From JAMLHH01 sp035515235 (GTDB taxonomy: Bacteria > Bacteroidota > Bacteroidia > Chitinophagales > JADIYW01), in NCBI GenBank assembly GCA_035515235.1, contig DATJBS010000004.1, positions 58,044 to 122,043 of the forward strand: a stretch of DNA of 64,000 nucleotides, written 5' to 3'. Positions 43,801 to 53,293 of the stretch are shown piece after piece (the first letter of the stretch is position 1; each line of letters opens with the position of its first letter). Made by a program: the position numbers and the translations under genes. The notes beneath the pieces are model-generated. The model did no database searches. It was not told the origin of the DNA and saw only the letters and a list, made by a program, of their open reading frames with translations.

Positions 43801-45395
43801 CAAATTTCAGTGGAAGAGATTGAAGCGTTAAAATTTAATTCAGATCCTATATCAATAGTTTTTTTAACTATAATATCATCACAAGCTTCTTTAAAGCTTA
43901 CAATTGCAGTTATATTATATTTTCTAGGAATAGTAAAGGTTTGTGATGGAGGATTTATAGCATTAGATGTAGAACCATTATCAAAATTCCATTGTATGCT
44001 TTTTATTGTAAACCCATTTAAGGTGTTCATTTTAAAAGATGTAGTAAGTGGAATACATCCAAAACTATTAGACGCTTCTATTTCTACTACTGGTTTTAAT
44101 ACTGAAATATAATCTTTGATATAAATTGTATTTGCACAACCATATTCATCAGTAGCTATTAGTCTTACTGGATAAGTTCTATATGAATTATAAACTTTTG
44201 TTGGATTTTCAAGAGTGGATGAACCGCCATCACCAAAGTTCCAAGCATAACTTACTGCTCCTGTAGATTTATTAGTAAATAAAACCTCTTGAGGGGCCTT
44301 GCAGCTAAGAGTAGGAGTTCCTATAAAATCTGCTGTTGGTGATTTACTTACATAAACATTTCTAGTGACGGAAACAGTACATCCGAATTGAGAAGTAGAT
44401 TCTAATGTAATGGGATAAATACCAGGAATATCGCACTTTATAGTCTTTTTATCTTTATCAACTTTTAATACAGGATCAAAAGTCCATTTTAATGATCGGT
44501 ATAATGAGCTAATAACGGGTTCATAAGATATATTTAACAGATCACATCCCACTGAATCTGACAATTTAATAGCAATATTAAAGTTCTCATCTACAATGAA
44601 GTTGTTTTTCACAATTTCACTGACGCATTTATTTTCATCTTTGGCAATTAACTTTATTGGAAAATCTCCTTCTTTTGTATAGGTATGAGTTGGTTGAATA
44701 TCAGTAGAAGTTCCACCATCACCAAATGACCATTCGTAAGTAAGATTTAGAGCCGAAGTGGATTTGTTTTTAAATGATGCTATTACAGGAAGCGCGCAAC
44801 TGTTAGAATTAGTAAATTCAAAATCTACAAATGGAGTAGGAAGAATTTTAATGGCTTTAGGATATGCTCTTGTGCTTTTACAACCATTATTATCTTCTAT
44901 AACTAAAGCTATATCTCTTTCTGCTGAAGAAACATAGGTGATAGAAGGGTTTTTCTCTAGACCCTTTATTGATTTTCCATTCCCAAAGTCCCATGTCCAT
45001 TCTTTTATTGCAGAATTACCAATAGTACTTTTGTCTTTAAATTGAATAAAAAGTGGTGGACAACCTGAATTAGGAGTAAATTCAAAATCTGCAGATGGAG
45101 ATTTGTAAACAGTAACTTTTTTAGTAAGAACAGTTTCTACTCCATTATTATAAATTTTAACTTTAATGGTAAAAGTACCAGGATCATTATAAATATTGAA
45201 AACAGTATTCCCTTTACCAACTTTACCATCGCCAAAATCCCAAACACTACTATCAGGAACTATATCAATAACGTTAAGGCCCAATCTAAATGGTGAACAG
45301 CCAGAAGTGCCACTCATCGTAAAATCTACAGCAGAAACTGATAAAAAACTAATAAAAAAAACGAATGTTATTATATAATGTTTATAGCTATACAT
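40866..45395 (-). CDS. Large PKD-repeat surface protein with type B T9SS sorting domain (paralog 1)
   Basis: 1509 residues: signal peptide (1-22), then about 14 PKD-type domains marked by W-x-F-G-D/N-G (for example VWDFGDGK, WTWDFGNGK, YFWDFGDGS, TQWDFGNGN), a few Ig-like domains near 1190-1420, and the C-terminal sorting domain (IQNVFSPNQDGINDNF ... IRIYSRSGELVY). It should be exported by type IX secretion and be held at the surface, perhaps by the coupled PorP/SprF protein. It matches the 1521-residue protein at 46309-50874 domain by domain, so the two came from a duplication. Role in adhesion or gliding is inferred. Confidence 0.93.
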   Translation of the reverse strand: MYSYKHYIITFVFFISFLSVSAVDFTMSGTSGCSPFRLGLNVIDIVPDSSVWDFGDGKVGKGNTVFNIYNDPGTFTIKVKIYNNGVETVLTKKVTVYKSPSADFEFTPNSGCPPLFIQFKDKSTIGNSAIKEWTWDFGNGKSIKGLEKNPSITYVSSAERDIALVIEDNNGCKSTRAYPKAIKILPTPFVDFEFTNSNSCALPVIASFKNKSTSALNLTYEWSFGDGGTSTDIQPTHTYTKEGDFPIKLIAKDENKCVSEIVKNNFIVDENFNIAIKLSDSVGCDLLNISYEPVISSLYRSLKWTFDPVLKVDKDKKTIKCDIPGIYPITLESTSQFGCTVSVTRNVYVSKSPTADFIGTPTLSCKAPQEVLFTNKSTGAVSYAWNFGDGGSSTLENPTKVYNSYRTYPVRLIATDEYGCANTIYIKDYISVLKPVVEIEASNSFGCIPLTTSFKMNTLNGFTIKSIQWNFDNGSTSNAINPPSQTFTIPRKYNITAIVSFKEACDDIIVKKTIDIGSELNFNASISSTEICPSVLLKGQADNIPGAQYEWSIGSSEKLKTRTISYKFIESGSFNVSVSVNLNGCKSFKSLGKVNVKETAADFNLVSNCSGKSLTFRNDKHANVKSTWDFGDGNIVVDNNRIVTHEFKTFGTFKVKLSVVNSKTGCTDEIIKDIEVKKKSGADFVLTPIKGCAPLEVNYQSLIGSSSNYWTINDSTYTGSRLEDIFDKAGTYDLIYRTVKDGCKDSLFFKDLIQVVKPEAGFEFDPIGGCAPINVNFKDTSSSTLSKIVKYNWDLAGLGSNTNKQFSESFSITAILPISLAVEDDFGCKDTVKHDLVVAYPNVKFNIPSKSFCTGNNFKPENLSTGVGLKYFWDFGDGSPINNDSAPKHVYQNEGVYNISLKIIDANNCSDSLGVKNAVTISEVKYDFDGYPRNKICPELLTNFEIVPANIVYRRTQWDFGNGNSSDDTSRYPTNLYLEAGTYDVTLTLEDYRGCVDVITKEKFIDIGGPSGKFVVSDTAACAPLEVTMQADIRNSIANFWDFDDGSGAYDTTASSKRIHTYTSPGVYRPSVTADDGLGCIATVFGPYIRVGGPTANISASADIVCNGEELMFADTSLFDLNAPFNSRNWILSDGFSSTDSNFVHQFQTSDSADVFIYLTVVDSLGCKDTDTLQIGVFAKAPLKVKDKFIICKGDSIQLKSSGVHHYEWQSSGTLSNLNINNPIAFPLQTTEYQIRGSVSPTCFTDKTVLVEVVNAVTGTAGPDTIICIGNEILLQANMDTIDSGKFIYNWYQNNVFLDSVIPLKVSPNLNTTYILNVKNGSCKEINLPVFVEVKEYPSLTVVESVKIFKGQQANLESYSDEGVSYSWSPTQNLSCTNCPFPTASISSSMVYTVTATNAFGCSISEDIEVNVIESCDENLIQIQNVFSPNQDGINDNFTLRNNDFLQLERIRIYSRSGELVYESANISDSWDGTYNGSVVNSGVYVYYIEAKCATGDPIMLKGNITLLK

Positions 45396-45531
45396 GTTTA
45401 ATCTTAAACGATTTTAAATTTTATATACAAAATCACACAATCAACAAAATTAAATAAAAAAAACTGCATTACAAGTATTGATTATTTATTAATAATATTG
45501 TGTTCAATAAGGTAAAAAACTTTAACGCTTC

Positions 45532-46317
45532 ATGGAATCTTTTGGTATAATTATTTTGAGTCATGTCTCTATCAAATCAGAAAGTAGTCATAAATCTGAG
45601 ACAATTACACAAGGAATATTTGGAGAAGTTTTTAAAATTCTAGAAATCCAGAAAGAATGGACTAAAATTCAACTACTAAGTGATAGCTATATAGGATTTA
45701 TCCAAAATCAACAATGGATAAAAGTTGAAAATTTTAACGATATTAATTTCTATATTAACTCAAAAAATAATCTTTCTGTTAATTGGAATGAAATCAAGCT
45801 TCATCTTCCTATCGGAGCTAGAATATGGAAGAACGATATCAATCATCCAGTTTTATCACAATTTACTTTTTCAAAAAAAGCAAATTATAAAAAAGCAAAG
45901 TCCAAATATTCTCCAAAACTTTTACAAAAAGCTGCTAAGAAGTTTTTAGGCGCACCTTATTTATGGGGCGGTAAGACAACAGTAGGAATAGATTGTTCTG
46001 GTTTTGTACAAATTGTATTTCTTATAAATGGAATTCAATTACCTAGAGATGCCTATCAACAAGCTGAAATCGGAAAAATTATACCTATTAATGAATGTAG
46101 AGTGGGTGATTTAGCTTTTTTCTCACAAAGCTCAGAAAAAATCACTCATGTTGGAATAATTTATGATGTTACGAGCCAAGGAATTAAAATCATACACTCA
46201 AGTGCTTTTGTAAGAATCGATTCATTAGATGAAAAAGGAATTTCCTATACTAATCTTCAAAATGAATTGGTTTACTCTCATCATTTGAAATTTATTAAAA
46301 GAGCATTTTTATCTTAA
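45532..46317 (+). CDS. NlpC/P60 (C40) peptidase with SH3-like domain
   Basis: 261 residues. The N-terminal part (about 10-70, 'SESSHKSETITQGIFGEVFKIL') looks like a bacterial SH3 domain; the C-terminal half is NlpC/P60: 'GAPYLWGGKTTVGIDCSGFVQ' with the catalytic Cys, 'VGDLAFF', and 'ITHVGIIYD' with the catalytic His. C40 enzymes cut the D-Glu-diamino-acid bond in murein peptides. No signal peptide is visible, as in other Bacteroidota homologs where the protein may recycle murein peptides in the cytoplasm. It converges on the second PKD gene and overlaps its end by nine bases. Confidence 0.9.
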   Translation: MESFGIIILSHVSIKSESSHKSETITQGIFGEVFKILEIQKEWTKIQLLSDSYIGFIQNQQWIKVENFNDINFYINSKNNLSVNWNEIKLHLPIGARIWKNDINHPVLSQFTFSKKANYKKAKSKYSPKLLQKAAKKFLGAPYLWGGKTTVGIDCSGFVQIVFLINGIQLPRDAYQQAEIGKIIPINECRVGDLAFFSQSSEKITHVGIIYDVTSQGIKIIHSSAFVRIDSLDEKGISYTNLQNELVYSHHLKFIKRAFLS

Positions 46318-49300
46318 TAGAGTAATATTTCCTTTCAAAAAATTAGTGCCACCGTCATAACAATCCAACTCAACATAATAAACATATACTCCAGTATTAA
46401 TTGGCGTCTGATTAAAAGTGCCGTCCCAACCTTCGTCTGGATTGGATGTCTCGAAAATCACTTCTCCATACCTATTATAGATTCTAAACACATTGATACT
46501 TAATAAATCTTTATCGTACTTCAATCTAAAAATGTCGTTTTTGCCATCAAAGTTGGGAGAGAAAACATTAGGAATTTCTATAGAAGCACCTGAACAATAA
46601 TCTACCACTTCAACACTAACTTTAGCATTAGCAGAGCACCCAAATTCATTCGTGCCTATCACTTTATATTGAGTAGAAACGTTGGGGAATACATTTGGAT
46701 TAAAACAAGTTAAGCAGGAAATATTATAATCTGGTGTCCAAGAGTAGGTTACATTTTGATCAGCAGTTGCTTTTAATACAATATTTTGCCCATTAGCTAT
46801 TTTAGAATCTTGAAAGGCTTCTACTTCAGGTCGTGGTGAAACATTTATAAAAATAGGCAATGAATATTCTTTACAAGAACCATTTCTAATATGAACCACA
46901 TAAGTAGACTCTTTGTCAGGAAATACAAACAAAGAATCTTCTTTGCCTATTACTTTATTATTTAAACTCCAGCTGTATTCAAATTCACCTGAATTTATTA
47001 CTGATACTGAAGTATTAAGCAAAAGAGAATCCCCTAAGCATAAAGTAGTATCTGGTCCAGCATCTGCAAAAAAACTATTATTGACTTTGACAAAAATTGA
47101 ATCGTTTACTGGACATAAAATAGTATCATACCCTGTAACATAGAACCAAGAATCTTTAAGAGGACTAACTTTTGGACTTGAGATGTTGGATGGAGCAACA
47201 AGTGACTTTGGAGACCAATCGAAAAACTCACTTCCTTTTGCAGTTAAAACAACTCCATCTCCTTTACAAATAACTTTCTCATCATCTAATATTAGTTGAG
47301 GATATGCAAAAATTTTAATAGGTATGCTATCAGAATTCTTACATCCTAATTCTGTTCCAATAGACAGCTTTGCATATATAATTTGTGTAGAGTCTACATT
47401 AAAAGATTGAGTGATAACTTTTTCGTTACTAATTATTCCATTGCTAAACTTCCATTCTCTAAAAACGATAGGTGAATTAATATTATCTTCTGAAATATCG
47501 GTCAAAGTGACTTCGCTACCTGAACAAATACCTTTATCTGAAAGATCGATTTTAATCTTAGTACCTGATATGTTTAACGTATCGTGATATAAATGGACAA
47601 CGCATCCCAAACCATCATCTAAGATTAAACTTGGTATTGCTAAACCGGGATTATTATATACATGATCAACTTTCGTCTGCAAGCTAGCATCTATCCTGCC
47701 AATACCATCACCAAAATCCCAAATATTAAATTTAGAGTCTACAAATTCTGCTTCAAAATTAATTTGTATTGGATAACAACCTTCTTGAGGATCAAAAGTC
47801 ATTTTACCTCTCGGTCCTTTGATTTCAATATAATTTTCCTTTGTAATGGTATCCTTACAGCCTCTAAAATCTTCTACTACCAAACTGACATCGAAAACTC
47901 CCGATTCTGAATATATATTGGTTGGAAATCTATTCGTATCCAAACTATTATTCCCATCACCGAAATTCCAAAAAACACGCTTATAAAATATATTCGAAGG
48001 AATGACTTCAAAGTTAGACACCAATTCTGGGCAGGTTTTGAATCGTGGAAATCCTACAAAATCATACTTAAAGTTCTCGACTTTAACAAAGGAGGATTTT
48101 GATATAGAGTCTTTACAATTATTAGCATCCGTCACTACTAATTTTACATCGTAATTACCTTCTTTATTAAAAGTTCTGATAGGATTTTGCTCATCAGATG
48201 CACCGAGTTGATCACCAAATGTCCATTTATATTTCAATTCTACTCCAGTAGAAGTATTTTCAAAATTAAAATTCACGTCAGTGCAAACACTCTTATACTC
48301 TGATGTAAAGTCGGCTTTGGGAGTAAAAATAGGGACTGTTTTTTCGACAGTGTCTCTACAGCCTGTGTTGTCTAAAGTAATTAATCGAATAACTTGATTT
48401 TTATTTTGATTAAATGTCGCTTGAGGTTCAGATAATGTTGAAGAGCCTTGATCTCCAAGCCTCCACCTCAGACTAGCTATTTCTGAAAATTCAGACTGAG
48501 TAATATCTTTAAAATCTACCTGAATAGGCGCACAACCACCTGCAGGAGTAAATTCAAAATCTGCCTGATAATCTACCACAGTCACTATTTTAGGAAACTT
48601 AAAGGTTTGACGACACCCATTAATTGTTGCATCTACTGACACGTCAAATTGACCAGGATTGCTGTAAGTAAATCGACCATTTTTACCATCTATTAGAGTA
48701 CCATTAAAGTTCCATTGTATGTTTTTAAATAAAGAATTATTAATAATAAATTCTGCGGTGTATGGAAGACAACCAATTTGAGGAAGTAGTCCTAAATCTT
48801 CTTGCTGATTCGTAATTATAACTTCTCTGATGAGTGAATCTTTACATAATGTAGTATAGTTTTCTACATATAGTTTCACTTGATAAGTTCCTGTATCTTT
48901 AAAAACATGATTAATTGATGATGCATCAGAAATCAATTGAGTACCATCTCCAAAATCCCATCTTGAATAATTTTGTCCAATAGATCTATTTCTAAAAACC
49001 ATTTCAAAACTATTGCAGGTTTTTGATATTGAAAAATTAGCTGCAGGATTTAATACTTCAATAGTTTCTATATAAACAGAGTCTTTACAACCGTTTTTTT
49101 CTGCAACAACATATACATCAAACTTCCCTGGATCTGAATATTCATAAGTTACATTTTCTCCTTCTCTTGTTCCACCATCTCCAAAATGCCAAGTATAAAA
49201 AGTCCCTGAAGATGATTTAGTAATATTCGCACCAACACCCTCTCTTACACAAACCTTATTAGGTGTTATCTTAGCAGTAAATGATGATAGTTTTCCTGCT

Positions 49301-50874
49301 ACTAGTTTTTTAGTTACTATTTGTGATGGACAGTTTCCTTCAAAATCAATTTCAGCAGTCACCAAAAACGTTCCTTCTTGACTCATTTCTACGGATGGAG
49401 GATTAAATCCTGCATATTGAGTACCGTCACTATAATTCCATTTTATATTATCAATCGATCCATCACCATCTTTGGTGATTGATAAAGTTGAACTATAAGG
49501 AGCGCAACCCATATCATTTGTAGCAATTATTTCAACTATTGGCTTACGTATTATTATCGCACCATTGATTAATAACGTATCTAAGCATCCAAATTCATTA
49601 CTTACAGTATATCTTATATTATAAGATGCTTCCTTATTAAATATTCTGGAAGGATTCTCTTCAATTGAGGGCGAAATACCATTGCTAAAGGCCCAACTAT
49701 GTGTCACTGCATCTGGAGTCAAACTAGTAAAACTGACTTCTAAAGGTCCAGCACAAGCACTCTTTTTATCAAAGGAAAAATTAGCTTTAGGCTTTTCATA
49801 GACTACAACTGTGTCGTAAATAGTATTGGAGCACCCAAAATTATCGCTCGCAACTAATTTCATTATATATTTACCGGGAGTATTAAAAATAATACTTCCA
49901 GTATCTTTAGAGGATGCAAAGGTGTCTACACTCCATTTATATTGAGAGATAACTCTATCAGAAGTTGCTTTAAATTGATATTTAAAAGGTGCACATCCTT
50001 TATTATTGGGAGATACAATTTTAAAATTAAAAGGCTCTTCTTTAATCGAAATACTTTTTGTGATTTGATTTTTACAACCAAAAGAATTTGTAGCTATAAA
50101 TGTTATTGGGTAAGTTTTGCTTTCGGTAAACTTTGAAGTAGGTTGCAAATTATTAGAAGTAAACCCGTTTCCAAAATCCCAATTATAAGTCGTACTAAAA
50201 TTACTTTTTACACTTCCGTTAAATTTTACATTTAGCGGTAATTTACAAGTCACCGTATCTGAATAAGTAAAATCAACTTCAGGTTTTTCTGTAGAAGTAA
50301 TAAAGTTATTTTTAACGATTATATTTTTACACCCTTTACTATCTACTAGTAATAAAGTAACGTTGTTCTTAGATTCTGAATTAAAAGTATTTGTAGGATT
50401 TTGAAGCGTACTTCCTACCCCATCACCAAAGTTCCAAACCCAAGTAATAATAGGATTTTGAGTAGGTATCGATAAGTCTTTAAAATTTACTTTTAAAGGT
50501 ACACAACCAGAAAAAATGTCTGCTTCAAAAGCAGGCTGAGGATTATCAAAAACAGTAACCGTTTCTGTAGTTTTATAATCAATTCCATTCATTTTCACAG
50601 TCATGGTAATATTAAATACACCAGGATTATTATATGCTGCTTGAGTCTTTAGTTTTTCGACTGATTGATTTCCATTCCCGAAATCCCAACGAATCTGAAC
50701 TTTGGAAGTATCTAAAACAGTAGTATTAGAAAACTCTACCAACAAAGGCATACAGCCTTCTTTTTTAGATACGCTAAAGCTTGGAAGTATTTGCGAAGAT
50801 GCAGATGAGCAAATAAATAGAAAGAAAATAGTCCAGTAAAGAAGTAAATTCCTATGTTTTAAAAATTGGTTCAT
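46309..50874 (-). CDS. Large PKD-repeat surface protein with type B T9SS sorting domain (paralog 2)
   Basis: 1521 residues with a signal peptide (1-27), about 14 PKD domains (IRWDFGNGN, YTWHFGDGG, SRWDFGDGT, VFWNFGDGN, NIWDFGDGI and others), Ig-like domains, and the sorting domain 'IPNVFSPNFDGKNDIF ... IYNRYGEVIFET'. It is aligned with paralog 1 over the full length: compare 'FPRFKTCPELVSNFEVIPSN' with 'YPRNKICPELLTNFEIVPAN'. Unlike paralog 1 it has no coupled PorP/SprF gene; the NlpC/P60 gene separates the two. It may use the same partner. Confidence 0.93.
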   Translation of the reverse strand: MNQFLKHRNLLLYWTIFFLFICSSASSQILPSFSVSKKEGCMPLLVEFSNTTVLDTSKVQIRWDFGNGNQSVEKLKTQAAYNNPGVFNITMTVKMNGIDYKTTETVTVFDNPQPAFEADIFSGCVPLKVNFKDLSIPTQNPIITWVWNFGDGVGSTLQNPTNTFNSESKNNVTLLLVDSKGCKNIIVKNNFITSTEKPEVDFTYSDTVTCKLPLNVKFNGSVKSNFSTTYNWDFGNGFTSNNLQPTSKFTESKTYPITFIATNSFGCKNQITKSISIKEEPFNFKIVSPNNKGCAPFKYQFKATSDRVISQYKWSVDTFASSKDTGSIIFNTPGKYIMKLVASDNFGCSNTIYDTVVVYEKPKANFSFDKKSACAGPLEVSFTSLTPDAVTHSWAFSNGISPSIEENPSRIFNKEASYNIRYTVSNEFGCLDTLLINGAIIIRKPIVEIIATNDMGCAPYSSTLSITKDGDGSIDNIKWNYSDGTQYAGFNPPSVEMSQEGTFLVTAEIDFEGNCPSQIVTKKLVAGKLSSFTAKITPNKVCVREGVGANITKSSSGTFYTWHFGDGGTREGENVTYEYSDPGKFDVYVVAEKNGCKDSVYIETIEVLNPAANFSISKTCNSFEMVFRNRSIGQNYSRWDFGDGTQLISDASSINHVFKDTGTYQVKLYVENYTTLCKDSLIREVIITNQQEDLGLLPQIGCLPYTAEFIINNSLFKNIQWNFNGTLIDGKNGRFTYSNPGQFDVSVDATINGCRQTFKFPKIVTVVDYQADFEFTPAGGCAPIQVDFKDITQSEFSEIASLRWRLGDQGSSTLSEPQATFNQNKNQVIRLITLDNTGCRDTVEKTVPIFTPKADFTSEYKSVCTDVNFNFENTSTGVELKYKWTFGDQLGASDEQNPIRTFNKEGNYDVKLVVTDANNCKDSISKSSFVKVENFKYDFVGFPRFKTCPELVSNFEVIPSNIFYKRVFWNFGDGNNSLDTNRFPTNIYSESGVFDVSLVVEDFRGCKDTITKENYIEIKGPRGKMTFDPQEGCYPIQINFEAEFVDSKFNIWDFGDGIGRIDASLQTKVDHVYNNPGLAIPSLILDDGLGCVVHLYHDTLNISGTKIKIDLSDKGICSGSEVTLTDISEDNINSPIVFREWKFSNGIISNEKVITQSFNVDSTQIIYAKLSIGTELGCKNSDSIPIKIFAYPQLILDDEKVICKGDGVVLTAKGSEFFDWSPKSLVAPSNISSPKVSPLKDSWFYVTGYDTILCPVNDSIFVKVNNSFFADAGPDTTLCLGDSLLLNTSVSVINSGEFEYSWSLNNKVIGKEDSLFVFPDKESTYVVHIRNGSCKEYSLPIFINVSPRPEVEAFQDSKIANGQNIVLKATADQNVTYSWTPDYNISCLTCFNPNVFPNVSTQYKVIGTNEFGCSANAKVSVEVVDYCSGASIEIPNVFSPNFDGKNDIFRLKYDKDLLSINVFRIYNRYGEVIFETSNPDEGWDGTFNQTPINTGVYVYYVELDCYDGGTNFLKGNITLLR

Positions 50875-51089
50875 TTATAGATCTTTAACCCCTCTTGATT
50901 GATTTCCAAACACTTGACCAAAATGAGGATTTTAATTTAGATTTCACTTACAAATAGAAAATAAAATAAAATATCTTTTAAAAAATGTGATTTCACTCAT
51001 CTTCCAACTAAGACGTAGAAAACACAAGAGTTTTAGATAATTAAAATTTGTATTCACTATCTTTAAATATTATATTATTACCTATAGCT

Positions 51090-52589
51090 ATGAAAATTCT
51101 AACGGCACCACAGATAAGAGAAGCTGATCAATATACAATACAACATGAACCTATTCCATCTCTGCTTTTGATGGAAAGAGCTGCTCACAAAGTAGTAGAA
51201 ATGTTAGTAAATGAATATCAATCCACTCAAAGAGTGAAGCATATCTTTTGTGGAACAGGTAATAATGGAGGAGATGGATTAGCAATTGGAAGATTATTAC
51301 ATCAACAACATCACTCAGTAAAAATTTATCTTTTAGAAGGTAATCCTTCAAGAGACTATTCCACAAATCTTCAAAAAATAAAAGACATCCCAGAAATAGA
51401 ATGTATTCACATCAAGAATGTTCATCAACTCACTGAATTTCATTCTTCTGATATAATAATAGATGCAATTTTTGGAACAGGATTGAATAAACCTATCGAA
51501 GGTAGTATTAAAGAGATAGTTGAATTTTTAAATCAATTGGAAGAAGTCATTAGAATAGCAGTTGATATTCCTACAGGTCTATTTGCTGATCAATCTAACC
51601 ATGAAGAAGATACGATATTCCAATCTCATAGAGTATATACTTTCCATGCTCCCAAATTAGCATTTCTGCTTCCACAAAATGAGCACTATGTCAATTCCTT
51701 TAAAGTTTTAGACATTAGACTTTCTTCAGAATTTACAGAAAATATGGAAGGCCAATTGTATTATCTGGAAAAAAGAAATATCGAAGACAGATTTAAGCAT
51801 AGAAAAAAATTCACGCACAAGGGTACTTATGGGCATACACTAATGATAGCCGGAGCTCAAGGAAAAATGGGTGCAGCAGTTTTAGCTTCTACTGCAGCTT
51901 TGAAATCGGGAACAGGTTTATTAACAGCGCACATTCCATCCGGACAAAACACTATCGTTCAAATATCCATACCTGAAGCCATGACTAGTTTAGATACGCA
52001 TGGAGATGTATGGTCAGAACTTCCGGATGTACATAAAAAAACTATTGGTGTAGGTCCCGGCATAGGCACTTCTCATACTACACAAGCTGTATTTAGACAA
52101 TTGCTACTTCAATCATCTCAACCTATGGTCATAGATGCAGACGCTATAAATTTATTAAGCTTAGATCCTACGATGCTCAGATTAGTTCCAGTCAATAGTA
52201 TTCTTACTCCACATCCCAAAGAGTTTGAAAGATTAACAGAAGGATGGTTAGACGATTTTGATCGATTAGAAGTACAAAGACAATTTTCTATCAAACATCA
52301 TATAACTGTAGTTTACAAAGGTGCACACACATGTATAAGTGATCCAAAAGGAAATCTTTATTTTAACTCAACTGGCAATAGTGGCATGGCGACTGCAGGT
52401 TCTGGAGATGTACTTACTGGCATTATCACCTCTTTACTTTCACAAGGCTACGAACCTACAGATGCAGCAATCATAGGAGTATATGTTCATGGACTTGCAG
52501 GGAATTTCAGCTTAGAATCTGAGTCTAAAGAATCTTTAATCGCCTCGGATATTATTAAAAATTTAGGAAAAGCTTTTAATTATATTTAA
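51090..52589 (+). CDS. nnr: Bifunctional NAD(P)HX epimerase/dehydratase
   Basis: 499 residues from ATG 51090; a TTG at 51048 would add 14 residues not seen in homologs. The N-terminal YjeF_N half has 'TAPQIREADQYT' and 'CGTGNNGGDGLAIGRLL'; the C-terminal half is a ribokinase-like dehydratase with 'VGPGIGTS' and 'GNSGMATAGSGDVLTGIITSLL'. The two halves epimerise and dehydrate damaged NAD(P)HX back to NAD(P)H with ADP or ATP. The sirtuin gene follows by two bases, then a Nudix gene with overlap: all three handle NAD or its products. Confidence 0.95.
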   Translation: MKILTAPQIREADQYTIQHEPIPSLLLMERAAHKVVEMLVNEYQSTQRVKHIFCGTGNNGGDGLAIGRLLHQQHHSVKIYLLEGNPSRDYSTNLQKIKDIPEIECIHIKNVHQLTEFHSSDIIIDAIFGTGLNKPIEGSIKEIVEFLNQLEEVIRIAVDIPTGLFADQSNHEEDTIFQSHRVYTFHAPKLAFLLPQNEHYVNSFKVLDIRLSSEFTENMEGQLYYLEKRNIEDRFKHRKKFTHKGTYGHTLMIAGAQGKMGAAVLASTAALKSGTGLLTAHIPSGQNTIVQISIPEAMTSLDTHGDVWSELPDVHKKTIGVGPGIGTSHTTQAVFRQLLLQSSQPMVIDADAINLLSLDPTMLRLVPVNSILTPHPKEFERLTEGWLDDFDRLEVQRQFSIKHHITVVYKGAHTCISDPKGNLYFNSTGNSGMATAGSGDVLTGIITSLLSQGYEPTDAAIIGVYVHGLAGNFSLESESKESLIASDIIKNLGKAFNYI

Positions 52590-52591
52590 GC

Positions 52592-53293
52592 ATGTTGGGC
52601 AGAAAAAAAATAGTGGTTCTTACAGGAGCTGGAATGAGTGCAGAAAGCGGGATTAGCACTTTTAGAGATTCTAATGGATTATGGGAAAATCACAATATCT
52701 ATGATGTCGCTTCTCCAGAAGGATTTCAAAGAGATCCTCTTTTGGTCAATGGCTTTTATAATGAAAGAAGAAAACAATTACTTCAATGTCAACCAAATTT
52801 AGGACATATAGCTTTAGCTGAATTAGAGAAAAACTACGACGTTTATATTATCACTCAAAATGTAGATGATTTACATGAAAGAGCAGGAAGTACAAGCGTA
52901 ATTCATCTTCATGGCGAACTGCGTAAAGTAAGAAGCGTTCACAATCCAGATTTGATTATGGATTGGGATAGTGACATTTCTCCTACAGATTCTGCATCTG
53001 ATGGACATCCACTAAGACCTCATATTGTATGGTTTGGAGAAAATGTTCCACTTTTAGAAGATGCTATTACTATTACTCAAAGAGCTGATATTTTCATAGT
53101 TATTGGAACTTCTTTGCAAGTATATCCTGCAGCTAGTTTGATCGATTATGTAGGTTTCGATGTGCCAAAATATTTGATAGATCCACATGCCGAAACAATG
53201 GAGTCCAATTTTTCATTTAATATTATACCTTATAATGCAACAATAGGCGTACCCATGCTTATCAAAGAATTAACAAATGGAACAGAATCATAA
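52592..53293 (+). CDS. NAD-dependent protein deacylase (sirtuin, class III-like)
   Basis: 233 residues. The NAD site GAGMSAESGISTFRD, 'TQNVDDLHERAG' and the catalytic His107 in HLHGEL are complete. Tyr56 and Arg59 (FYNERR) form the Y-x2-R pair that in CobB/SIRT5 binds succinyl or malonyl groups. The four zinc-binding cysteines are missing: the region 'RSVHNPDLIMDWDSD' has none. It should remove acyl groups from lysine using NAD and release O-acyl-ADP-ribose and nicotinamide. Its 3' end overlaps the Nudix gene by 17 bases. Confidence 0.92.
   Translation: MLGRKKIVVLTGAGMSAESGISTFRDSNGLWENHNIYDVASPEGFQRDPLLVNGFYNERRKQLLQCQPNLGHIALAELEKNYDVYIITQNVDDLHERAGSTSVIHLHGELRKVRSVHNPDLIMDWDSDISPTDSASDGHPLRPHIVWFGENVPLLEDAITITQRADIFIVIGTSLQVYPAASLIDYVGFDVPKYLIDPHAETMESNFSFNIIPYNATIGVPMLIKELTNGTES

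Noticed and set aside
45725..45949. Second frame inside the NlpC/P60 gene
   Set aside because: Shifted-frame shadow: composition dominated by Ile/Leu/Lys codons of AT-rich DNA, no start context.
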